A stretch of DNA of 41,878 bases from JBDRLH01 sp043813215 (GTDB lineage: Bacteria; Patescibacteriota; Minisyncoccia; Minisyncoccales; JAQTPW01). The translations under genes were made by a program, and so were the position numbers. Positions 32,896-40,494 of this stretch are shown one piece after another (within the stretch, counting starts at the first letter, position 1; each line of letters opens with the position of its first letter). Under the pieces are notes generated by a model, which did no database searches, was not told the origin of the DNA, and worked only from the letters and a program-made list of their open reading frames with translations. The stretch covers positions 1-41,878 of the forward strand of contig JBDRLH010000018.1 of the NCBI GenBank assembly GCA_043813215.1. Reading direction: 5' to 3'.

Positions 32896-33577
32896 TATTT
32901 TAGTAATTGCCGCCCATCCTGATGATGAAGTCTTGGGATGCGGGGGAACAATAGCAAAATATGTAAGAGAAGGCAGCAAAGTTTATTGTCTTTTTTTGGG
33001 TAGAGGCAAGGCCTCAAGGAATTTCGGTAAAAAACCTATTTTTATTAAAAAAGAACAAATAATTTTAGAAAAAGAAACCCAAAAAGCCGCTAAGATTTTA
33101 GGGATTTCCGAAATATTTTTTGAAAATTTTCCCGACCAGCAATATGACCGCGTTCCTCTTTTGAAAATTGTTAAAGCAATAGAGAAACTAAAAGAAAAAA
33201 TAAAGCCAGAAATAGTTTTCAGCCATCATTCCGGCGATCTTAACAAAGATCACCGACTCACCTGCGAGGCAGTAATGACTGCTTTTCGACCGCTTCCTAA
33301 AGAGAAAGTCAAAGCTATTTATTTTTTTGAAACCCCATCCTCAACCGAGTGGGGCATTCCCAAAAGAAAAAATTATTTTGCGCCAAATATTTTTATAGAT
33401 ATTTCCAACGTTTTCCAAAAAAAGAAAAAAGCCCTTCAGGCCTATAAAAGTGAAATTAGATCCTACCCCCATCCTCGTTCTCTCAGGGGCATAGAAATTA
33501 TTGCTAGGCGATGGGGAATGGCCTCCGGTAAAAATTTAGCAGAAGCTTTTGAATTATTAAGAGAAATTAAAGATTAA
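32885..33577 (+). CDS. PIG-L family de-N-acetylase
   Basis: A 230-residue LmbE/PIG-L-type zinc deacetylase. AHPDDE (10-15) gives the metal-binding His and Asp pair, and HHSGDLNKDHR gives the conserved DLNxDH region with the third ligand. GCGGTIAKYVREGS is typical. These enzymes remove acetyl groups from GlcNAc-type sugars, free or nucleotide- or lipid-linked. An ATG four codons upstream (32873) is possible; both starts overlap the formyltransferase gene. Within a pse block a free amine produced by this enzyme could be used by the formyltransferase or the GNAT protein on either side. Family assignment is firm, substrate is inferred. Confidence 0.87.
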   Translation: MKNNILVIAAHPDDEVLGCGGTIAKYVREGSKVYCLFLGRGKASRNFGKKPIFIKKEQIILEKETQKAAKILGISEIFFENFPDQQYDRVPLLKIVKAIEKLKEKIKPEIVFSHHSGDLNKDHRLTCEAVMTAFRPLPKEKVKAIYFFETPSSTEWGIPKRKNYFAPNIFIDISNVFQKKKKALQAYKSEIRSYPHPRSLRGIEIIARRWGMASGKNLAEAFELLREIKD

Positions 33578-33581
33578 TTTT

Positions 33582-34034
33582 ATGATTTCTTTAAGAAAAA
33601 TAAATTTTTATGACATTGAATTGTTATGGCATTTAAGAAACCAACCGGATGTTTATAAATATTTTCGTCAAAATCGGCGGGTTTCTTGGGAAAAACACAT
33701 CAAATGGATAATGCCGATAATTTTGGGGATGGCAAAAAAAGATTTTTTCATGATTCAACACGAATCACTGCCAATTGGACAGATCCGTTTTGATTATCAG
33801 AAAAACAAGGAAGCCAAAGTAAGCATTGCTATTTTAAAAGAATTTAGGGGAAGGGGAATAAGCAGAGAAAGTTTTAAAAAAGCTGTTAAATTAGTCAAAA
33901 AAGAAAAGAAGTTAAAAACTATTATAGCCGAAGTCCATAAAAACAATATTCCTTCCCAAAGATTCTTTGAAAAATTAAATTTTAAATTAAAAGAGAAAAA
34001 AGGAAATTGGTTGAAATATACGCAACATTTTTAA
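33582..34034 (+). CDS. GNAT acetyltransferase (PseH-like)
   Basis: A 150-residue GNAT protein. The N-terminus, ISLRKINFYDIELLWHLRNQPDVYKYF followed by VSWEKHIKWI, is the pattern of the nucleotide-sugar acetyltransferases PseH/WecD. The acetyl-CoA loop is LKEFRGRGIS, where the usual form is RGxGxG/A, so the P-loop is slightly altered. EVHKNNIPSQRFFEKLNF is the usual C-terminal signature. Placed directly before pseI, it is the natural candidate for N4-acetylation of the PseC product. The formyltransferase two genes upstream would compete for the same amine, or act on another position. Confidence 0.8.
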   Translation: MISLRKINFYDIELLWHLRNQPDVYKYFRQNRRVSWEKHIKWIMPIILGMAKKDFFMIQHESLPIGQIRFDYQKNKEAKVSIAILKEFRGRGISRESFKKAVKLVKKEKKLKTIIAEVHKNNIPSQRFFEKLNFKLKEKKGNWLKYTQHF

Positions 34035-34046
34035 AAAATAAAAAAA

Positions 34047-35105
34047 ATGAACAAAATTAGATTTAAAATTGGCAACAGAACGGTAGGGGTCGATTATCCG
34101 GTTTTGGTTATAGCTGAAGTATCGGCCAATCACAACGGAAGCTTAAAAAGGGCAAAGGAAATAGTAAAAACCGCCTGTGAGCTCGGAGCAGGAGCCATTA
34201 AAATTCAGACCTATACCGCCGATACCATGACTTTGCCTTCGGATAAAGAACCGTTTCAAATCAAGGTTAATCCTGCCTGGAAAGGAAGAACATTATACGA
34301 TCTTTATGAATCAGCCTACACGCCATGGGAATGGGACGCCGAGTTAAAGCAAGTAGCGGAGAGTTATGGCATCCCCCTTCTTTCTACTGCTTATGATGAT
34401 GCGTCGGTAGATTTTCTGGAAAAATTGGGAGTTCCCGCTTATAAAATTGCTTCTTTTGAAAATACCGATTTAGAGCTTCTAAAGAAAGTGGCTCAGACCA
34501 AAAAACCGGTGATTATCTCTCGAGGAATGTCTACTTTAGCCGAATTGACTGAAGCCATTTCGACTTTGCGAAAAAATGGCGCTCCAGATATCGCAGTCTT
34601 GCATTGCGTCAGTTCTTATCCGGCCAAACCCGAAGAGATGAACCTTGCCACTATTTCTGATATCGGGGAGAGGTTTAAGGTGGTGCCCGGCCTTTCGGAT
34701 CACACTATCACTACCTCCACCGCCGTGGCGGCGGTAGCCCTGGGAGCCTGCATTATTGAGAAACACTTTACCTTAAGAAGGGCTGACGGTGGATTTGATG
34801 CCGCTTTCTCCTTAGAACCAAAAGAATTTGAAGAACTGATAAAATCTGTCAAAGATATAAAGAAAGCTTTCGGAAAAGTTTCCTATGAAGTGGGGAGCGG
34901 CGAGTCGGAGAACATTGTTTTTAAAAGGTCGCTCTGGGTGATAAAACCGATTAAAAAAGGAGAGAAATTTACAAGAAACAATGTCGGTCGTTTTCGTCCC
35001 GGCAACGGCTTGCCCGTTAAATCCCTGTCGCAGGTTTTAAGTAAAGTTGCCAAGAGGAATATAACAGCTAATACTCCAATGAGCTGGGATTTAGTTGAAG
35101 AATAA
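34047..35105 (+). CDS. pseI: pseudaminic acid synthase (NeuB family)
   Basis: Condenses PEP with the 6-deoxy-altrose-type diacetamido sugar to give pseudaminic acid. The 352-residue protein has the NeuB barrel: VIAEVSANHNGSLKRAKEIV, then AIKIQTYTADTMTL. LYDLYESAYTPWEWDAEL is the PseI-specific signature separating it from NeuB and LegI. PAYKIASFE, HCVSSYPAKPEEMNL, GLSDHT and EKHFTLRRADGGFDAAFS follow. The C-terminal 60 residues form the SAF (antifreeze-like) domain (FRPGNGLPV). Length is normal. It closes the pse block; no PseG-type UDP-sugar hydrolase is visible in the window. Confidence 0.93.
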   Translation: MNKIRFKIGNRTVGVDYPVLVIAEVSANHNGSLKRAKEIVKTACELGAGAIKIQTYTADTMTLPSDKEPFQIKVNPAWKGRTLYDLYESAYTPWEWDAELKQVAESYGIPLLSTAYDDASVDFLEKLGVPAYKIASFENTDLELLKKVAQTKKPVIISRGMSTLAELTEAISTLRKNGAPDIAVLHCVSSYPAKPEEMNLATISDIGERFKVVPGLSDHTITTSTAVAAVALGACIIEKHFTLRRADGGFDAAFSLEPKEFEELIKSVKDIKKAFGKVSYEVGSGESENIVFKRSLWVIKPIKKGEKFTRNNVGRFRPGNGLPVKSLSQVLSKVAKRNITANTPMSWDLVEE

Positions 35106-35112
35106 AAATTTT

Positions 35113-35787
35113 ATGAAGGTAAGTATTGTTATCCGAGCCTATAATTCAGAAAAAACTATTAAAAAAGCGGTGAATAGTGCATTAAGCCAAGATTTTCCCA
35201 AAAAGGAGCTTGAAGTTATCGTTATTAATGACGGTTCAACCGATAAGACTTTAAAGATTTTGAAAGATTATAAAAAGAAAATTCGCTTGATCAGCCAGAA
35301 AAATCAAGGAGCAATTCCTGCGGCCAACCGAGGGTTTATGGCGGCCCGAGGAGAATATATTATTTTATTGGATTCTGATGATTTTTTTAAACCAACAATT
35401 TTGAAAGAAATGGTTGCAATTTTAGATAAAAATCCAAATATCGATTTTGTTTACTGTGATTATTATGAGAAAAGTCCCAGAGGAAATATAAAAATTATTT
35501 CAACTAAGAATATTTTTAATACAATAGCCGGTGGAATAATCTTCAAAAGAAGAAAATTAGCAAAAGAAGGATTTTATAATGAAAGGATTAAATTTGTTGA
35601 GTATGATTTGCTACTTAAGACTCAAAATAAGTGGAAGGGGTGTCATATTTCTAGACCTTTATTTTATTATGTCAGAAGAAAAGAGAGTATAGCCAGCAAC
35701 AGAAAGTGGCTGAAAAAAGCCCTGGCCGAATTAAAAAAATTGCATCCTCAAAAAATCAAAGAAATTAAAAAAATCAGAAAATATTAA
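35113..35787 (+). CDS. family 2 glycosyltransferase
   Basis: A 224-residue GT-A enzyme. SIVIRAYNSEKTIKKAVNSAL opens the nucleotide-binding fold, VINDGSTDKT binds the nucleotide and LLDSDDFF is the metal-binding DxD region. GIIFKRRKLAKEGFYNERI matches the acceptor-side segment. It is short but complete for a soluble GT2 protein acting at the inner membrane face. A TTG at 35095 would add six residues overlapping pseI, but ATG 35113 fits the family. Donor and acceptor are unknown. Confidence 0.87.
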   Translation: MKVSIVIRAYNSEKTIKKAVNSALSQDFPKKELEVIVINDGSTDKTLKILKDYKKKIRLISQKNQGAIPAANRGFMAARGEYIILLDSDDFFKPTILKEMVAILDKNPNIDFVYCDYYEKSPRGNIKIISTKNIFNTIAGGIIFKRRKLAKEGFYNERIKFVEYDLLLKTQNKWKGCHISRPLFYYVRRKESIASNRKWLKKALAELKKLHPQKIKEIKKIRKY

Positions 35788-35798
35788 TTTTTTCGTTT

Positions 35799-36650
35799 AT
35801 GCTAACTATTGCCACTGTCCCCAAGCCGTTTAAAAATCCGCATATAAACATTATTCAGCGGAATGCCATTCAAAGCTGGTTGCTTCTTGAACCCCGGCCA
35901 CAAGTAATTTTATTCGGCAATGATGAGGGAATAGCCGAAGCGGCGAAAGAGTTTGGGGTTTTGCATGTTCCAGAAATTGAAAATGAGTTTGGCATTCCTC
36001 TTCTAAACCGCGTATACAGTTTGGCTCAAAAGGCATCATCCGGTCGGTTTGTCGCTCATATCAACACCGATATTATTTTAATGAGCGATTTTATGAAAGC
36101 TCTCGGCTCAATTAAGTTCGCTTCGTTTTTGATGACCGGCAGGAGATGGGATATAAACATTAAAGAACCAATTCAATTTAAGGAGACTGATTGGGAGAAA
36201 AGATTTCGTCAAAGGCTTATCTTAGAGGGGAAATTACACGGACTAGCTGGCGTGGAATATTTTGTTTTCCCTCGGAATCTGGATCTTAATCTGCCGCCTT
36301 TTGTTGCCGGTCGTCCTGGATATGACAACTGGCTTGTTTATAAAGCCAGATCTAGCAATATACCGGTCATTGATGCAAGCAAGGTTGTAATAGCTGCGCA
36401 TCAAAACCATGATTACAGTCATCGTGCGGGAGGAGAAAAGGGTATTTTGAAAAAAGCAGAAGGTAAACGAAATATTAAATTAGCCGGTGGTTTCGCTAAA
36501 ATGTTAACTCTCCGAGACGCTGACTGGGTTCTTACTCCACAAGGTGTAAAAAAACCAGAATTCCCGAGGAGAATCTTAAGCAAATTATCATTGTTTTATC
36601 CCTGGAGAATTTTATTATCGATTAAACGGAAAATACAAAATACCATCTGA
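35799..36650 (+). CDS. putative GT-A-like glycosyltransferase
   Basis: A 283-residue protein I do not firmly recognise. ILFGNDEGIAEAAKEFG followed by LNRVYSLAQKASSGRFVAHINTDIIL looks like a GT-A fold, with NTD in the DxD position and a preceding helix typical of sugar nucleotide binding. PPFVAGRPGYDNWLVYKA resembles the acceptor-side region of some bacterial GTs. The C-terminus is basic with aromatic residues (LSLFYPWRILLSIKRK), suggesting membrane contact. It starts 11 bases after the GT2 gene and is followed by a promoter-like gap, so it probably ends a transcription unit or read-through segment. Confidence 0.55.
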   Translation: MLTIATVPKPFKNPHINIIQRNAIQSWLLLEPRPQVILFGNDEGIAEAAKEFGVLHVPEIENEFGIPLLNRVYSLAQKASSGRFVAHINTDIILMSDFMKALGSIKFASFLMTGRRWDINIKEPIQFKETDWEKRFRQRLILEGKLHGLAGVEYFVFPRNLDLNLPPFVAGRPGYDNWLVYKARSSNIPVIDASKVVIAAHQNHDYSHRAGGEKGILKKAEGKRNIKLAGGFAKMLTLRDADWVLTPQGVKKPEFPRRILSKLSLFYPWRILLSIKRKIQNTI

Positions 36651-36677
36651 TTTTTTATTTTTTTGTTTTGATATTTA

Positions 36678-36686
36678 TGATATGAT
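36678..36686 (+). promoter_or_regulatory. extended -10 element before the second GDP-fucose-synthase copy
   Basis: TGATATGAT (TGA at 36678-36680, TATGAT at 36681-36686) is an extended -10 of the same kind as TGATATAAT before the metallopeptidase gene. No good -35 is present; the upstream stretch is nearly all T. Transcription would start near 36693 and give a leader of about 18 bases before ATG 36711. The 60-base gap is the largest in the right half of the cluster, which supports an internal promoter. Confidence 0.45.
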
Positions 36687-36710
36687 TAATTTTACGAAAA
36701 ATTTTTTGAA

Positions 36711-37646
36711 ATGATCAAGTTAAAAGATAAAAAAATTTTGCTTACGGGCGGGTCGGGCTTTATTGGAAAACACATTATTAATAATTTGGTTCAAAAACGC
36801 AACGTACCGCGAGAAAATATTTTTGTTCCCACCATCAAGGAATATGATTTGAGAGAATTGAAAAATTGCCAGAAAGTGGTTGGAAATCAAGACATTGTCA
36901 TCCATCTGGCTGCCGTAACCGGAAATATTGAACTGCACAGACTGCATCCCGGCAGAATTTTTTACGATAATATTATAATGGGTATCCAGCTTGTGGAGGC
37001 AGCCAGGATTGCCGGAATCGAGAAGTTTATAGGAATAGGCAGTGTCACTGCTTATCCTGAAAAAGCCACATCACCTTTTAAGGAAGAGCAGTTCTGGGAT
37101 GGGTATCCGGCAAAAATTCATGCCCCTTATGGTTTTGCCAAAAAAATGTTGTTGGTTCAGGGGCAGGCTTATAGAGAAGAATATGGTTTCAATGTCATTC
37201 ATTTATTATTGACCAGTGTTTATGGGCCGGGAACAAATCCCCAAAGCGGCTATGTAATTTCTTCAATAATTGAGAAAATTCAGAAGGCAAAAAAAGAGGG
37301 CAGGAATTTTATTGAGGTCTGGGGAACAGGAAAGCCAATAAGGGATTTTCTTTATGTTGAGGACGCGGCCGAGGGGATTATTTTGGCAACAGAAAAATAC
37401 GATAGACTCGAACCGATGAATATCGGATCAGGCATAGAGATTTCAACTAAAAATTTGATTAATTTGATTTGCGAATTAATGGATTTCAAAGGCGAAATTC
37501 GTTGGGATGCCACAAAACCTGATGGCCAGTTAAAAAGAATGATAGATGTTTCCAAGGCTAAAAATGAACTCGGCTTTACCGCTTCCACGTCTCTTGAGGT
37601 AGGATTAAAGAAAACCATTGAATGGCATTTGAAAAATTTAAAATAA
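36711..37646 (+). CDS. GDP-fucose-synthase homologue lacking the epimerase residues
   Basis: A 311-residue paralogue of the protein at 10455. The Rossmann motif is GGSGFIG (13-19). The reductase residues S111, Y140 and K144 (YGFAK) are kept. The two epimerase residues are not: the Cys of SVCAYPK is Thr here (T113 in SVTAYPE), and the His of SHVIPAL is Tyr (Y181 in SGYVISS). The rest, including VWGTGKPIRDFLYVEDAAEGIILATEKY, aligns closely with copy 1. The likely outcome is a 4-reductase without C3/C5 epimerisation, for example making a GDP-6-deoxy-D-hexose, but the substrate is open. It pairs with the methyltransferase at 37651, as copy 1 does with 9161, in reversed order. Confidence 0.82.
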   Translation: MIKLKDKKILLTGGSGFIGKHIINNLVQKRNVPRENIFVPTIKEYDLRELKNCQKVVGNQDIVIHLAAVTGNIELHRLHPGRIFYDNIIMGIQLVEAARIAGIEKFIGIGSVTAYPEKATSPFKEEQFWDGYPAKIHAPYGFAKKMLLVQGQAYREEYGFNVIHLLLTSVYGPGTNPQSGYVISSIIEKIQKAKKEGRNFIEVWGTGKPIRDFLYVEDAAEGIILATEKYDRLEPMNIGSGIEISTKNLINLICELMDFKGEIRWDATKPDGQLKRMIDVSKAKNELGFTASTSLEVGLKKTIEWHLKNLK

Positions 37647-37650
37647 AATT

Positions 37651-38931
37651 ATGGCAACGAATATTTCCAAAACAATAAAAAAGTGTCGGGTCTGTGGTTC
37701 AAAAAATATAATTTCCCTTCTTTTTTTAGGACGTCTTCATATTTCAAATTTTATTGATAATAAAGAAGGCAATCATAAAATAAAAAAGATAGGCAGGCAA
37801 CCTCTTGAATTGGTAATGTGCAATCCTGATTTAAAGGGTTGCGGATTGATTCAATTAAAGCATACGTGCTCACCAGAACTACTTTATAGGAATTATTGGT
37901 ATCGTTCAGGCGTTAATCGGAGCATGACAGAGGCCCTTTCAGACATCGCTCAAAAAGCAGAAAAAATAGCAAAACCTAGAAGCGGTGATTATATTATTGA
38001 TATCGGTTCTAACGATGCGACTCTTTTCTGTTTCTATAAAACTAAAAATCTTAATCTTGTTGGCTTTGAACCGGCTAGAAATCTTATGTCTTACGCTAAA
38101 AAGAATTGTCCCGCAGGCAAATATATTAATGATTTCTTCAGTTTCAAAGCTTGGCAAAAAAAATTTTTTGGCAAAAAAGCCAAAATTATAACAGCTATCG
38201 CCATGTTTTATGATTTAAACAATCCCAATGAATTTGTTTCCGATATAGTTAAATGTTTGGATAAAAAAGGAGTGTTTATTATCCAGATGAGTTATTTGCC
38301 GTCAATGCTCCAGCAGAATGCCTTTGATAATATTTGTCACGAACATTTGGAATATTATTCGCTCACCTCCCTGAATAATCTGTTAAAAAGACACGGATTA
38401 GAAGTCTTTGATGCAGAATTAAACGATATCAACGGCGGAAGTTTCCGTATCTACATTCAGTACAAGGGATATAGGCCGATAAATAATCGTGTTCATAAAT
38501 TAGAGAAACTAGAAGAGAGATTAAAGCTCTCCAGTAAAAAAACCTATAAAATCTTTGCCTCAAGAATTTTCGCTCTAAGAAAAAAAATAAATAATTTCAT
38601 AAAAAACGAAACTCGGCTGGGCAAACGAGTTTATATTTATGGTGCTTCGACCAAGGGCAATACCCTTTTGCAATTCTTTAATTTAAACAAGGATTTAATA
38701 AAAGCAGCCGCTGACCGAAATCTCGACAAATGGGGTAAAAAAACAGTAGGCACTTTAATTCCTATTATTTCTGAAGAGCAGGCCCGAAAAGAGCGTCCGG
38801 ATTACTTTCTGATTCTTCCCTGGCATTTTTTGAAAGAATTTATTCAACGCGAAAAAGACTATCTTAGGTCAGGAGGAAAATTTATTGTTCCTCTGCCGCA
38901 ATTTAAAATTATCAGCAAGAAAGATTTATGA
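37651..38931 (+). CDS. zinc-binding sugar C-methyltransferase, copy 2
   Basis: A 426-residue paralogue of the protein at 9161, of the same length. The zinc domain begins KCRVCGSKNI (C12, C15) and continues with CNPDLKGCGLIQLKHT, one Cys fewer than copy 1 in this stretch. DIGSND is methyltransferase motif I. ICHEHLEYYSLTSLNNLLKRHGL and IYGASTKGNTLLQFF (C-terminal domain) align throughout. It would C-methylate a 4-keto or related nucleotide sugar. The neighbouring reductase homologue could then reduce the methylated product. The gene starts four bases after the reductase gene and its stop overlaps the next start (ATGA at 38928-38931). Confidence 0.85.
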   Translation: MATNISKTIKKCRVCGSKNIISLLFLGRLHISNFIDNKEGNHKIKKIGRQPLELVMCNPDLKGCGLIQLKHTCSPELLYRNYWYRSGVNRSMTEALSDIAQKAEKIAKPRSGDYIIDIGSNDATLFCFYKTKNLNLVGFEPARNLMSYAKKNCPAGKYINDFFSFKAWQKKFFGKKAKIITAIAMFYDLNNPNEFVSDIVKCLDKKGVFIIQMSYLPSMLQQNAFDNICHEHLEYYSLTSLNNLLKRHGLEVFDAELNDINGGSFRIYIQYKGYRPINNRVHKLEKLEERLKLSSKKTYKIFASRIFALRKKINNFIKNETRLGKRVYIYGASTKGNTLLQFFNLNKDLIKAAADRNLDKWGKKTVGTLIPIISEEQARKERPDYFLILPWHFLKEFIQREKDYLRSGGKFIVPLPQFKIISKKDL

Positions 38932-40487
38932 AAGCTGTAATTATTATTCCAACCTATAATGAAAAAGAAAATATTGCCCAGATCGTTTCAGAAATTTTTG
39001 AATTATTGCCGGGAATTTCTATTTTGGTCGTAGACGACAATTCTCCCGATGGCACAGCTGATATTGTTAAAAATTTGCAAAAAGACTTTCTGAATTTATC
39101 ACTATTGTTAAGAAATAAAAAAGAGGGTTTGGGCAGGGCATATATAAATGCATTTGAAGAAATATTGAAAGACAAAAATGTCAAAAAAATTGTGATGATG
39201 GATGCTGATTTTTCTCATAATCCCAAATATTTGCCAGAAATATTAAAAACAGCTGATAATTTTGATGTTGTTATCGGCTCCCGATATATAAACGGAGGAA
39301 AAACGGAGGGTTGGGAACTGTGGCGGAGAATTTTAAGCAGGGGAGCCAATTTTTATTGTCAGCTCGTAACCCATCTTCCGATTTTCGATTATACCTCCGG
39401 TTTTAATGTGATTAATACCAATTTTTTAAGAAAAATTGATTTTTCGAAAATCAATATTTCAGGATACGCCTTTTTAATAGAGCTTAAGTATTTATTGTGG
39501 AAAGAAGGTGCTTCTTTAAAAGAAGTTCCGATAGTATTAAAAAATCGTTTCGGGGGAGAATCAAAGTTTTCGGGCCACATCATCAATGAGGGAATTTTAG
39601 CTCCTTGGAAGATGATTTTCAAAAAAATAAATAAAGAGTGTCCCTTATGTAATAAAAAAACTGCTGTTTTTTTTACCCAGAAAAAATCTTATACTTTTTA
39701 CAAATGCAAAGATTGTGGCTTGATTTTTATTTTCCCAATGCCCGAAAATCATTTAAAAATATATTCCCAGGATTATTTTACTGGTGCTAAAAAAGGTTTT
39801 GGATATGTGGACTACGAGGTTGATAAAAAAGCGATGTCCGCCACCCTCAATTCTTATTTAGATAAAATAGAAAAATTCATATCAAAAAATGGCAAGCTCC
39901 TGGATGTCGGCGCTGCCACCGGTTTTTTTATGGAGTTGGCAGAAAAAAGGGGATGGAAGGTTCAGGGATTAGAAATTTCCGAGTACGCCGCCAAAAAAGC
40001 CAGAGAAAAAGGTTTGGATGTGGCAACTGGAACCTTAGAAAACGCTAATTTTAAGGAAGATTATTTTAATTTGATTACTTTTTGGGATGTTGTTGAACAT
40101 TTGTCGGGCCCCAAATCGACATTGTCATTAGCTTACAAAATTTTAGAAAAAGATGGGATAATAGCCATCAATACTCCGGACTCGGGAAGTTTTATTGCCA
40201 AGTTTCTTAACAAAGGCTGGCACCTATTGGTTCCGCCAGAACATTTATTTTTATTTAATTCAAAAAATCTCAGTAGCGTATTAAAAGAAATTGGTTTTGA
40301 AATATTATTTGTCGGCAAAATTGGGAAAAAATTTACCTTGCAATATGCAATTCAAATATTAGCTAATAAACAAAAATTCTTTGTTTTCGATTGGCTGGCA
40401 AATTTTTTCAGAAATAACTTTTTAGGTAAATTGATTATTCCGTTTAGTCTGGGAGATAATTTTTTCGTTTTAGGATATAAAAAATAA
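38928..40487 (+). CDS. fusion: polyprenyl-phosphate-mannose-type GT2 plus zinc-ribbon methyltransferase
   Basis: A 519-residue two-enzyme protein. Residues 1 to about 235 form a GT2 domain like dolichol-phosphate mannose synthase: IIIPTYNEKENI, VVDDNSPDGTADIV, MMDADFSHNP and VIGSRYINGGKTEGW. KNRFGGESKF is the usual end of that family. Residues from about 236 carry a zinc ribbon (C238, C241 and a CKDCG pair) and then a class I methyltransferase with DVGAATG (326-332), WDVVEHLSGP and NTPDSGS. The GT2 part would load a sugar onto a polyprenyl phosphate, which the GT-C-like membrane protein at 40495 could use. The joined methyltransferase may modify the same sugar. Confidence 0.85.
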   Translation: MKAVIIIPTYNEKENIAQIVSEIFELLPGISILVVDDNSPDGTADIVKNLQKDFLNLSLLLRNKKEGLGRAYINAFEEILKDKNVKKIVMMDADFSHNPKYLPEILKTADNFDVVIGSRYINGGKTEGWELWRRILSRGANFYCQLVTHLPIFDYTSGFNVINTNFLRKIDFSKINISGYAFLIELKYLLWKEGASLKEVPIVLKNRFGGESKFSGHIINEGILAPWKMIFKKINKECPLCNKKTAVFFTQKKSYTFYKCKDCGLIFIFPMPENHLKIYSQDYFTGAKKGFGYVDYEVDKKAMSATLNSYLDKIEKFISKNGKLLDVGAATGFFMELAEKRGWKVQGLEISEYAAKKAREKGLDVATGTLENANFKEDYFNLITFWDVVEHLSGPKSTLSLAYKILEKDGIIAINTPDSGSFIAKFLNKGWHLLVPPEHLFLFNSKNLSSVLKEIGFEILFVGKIGKKFTLQYAIQILANKQKFFVFDWLANFFRNNFLGKLIIPFSLGDNFFVLGYKK

Positions 40488-40494
40488 CCCTTCC

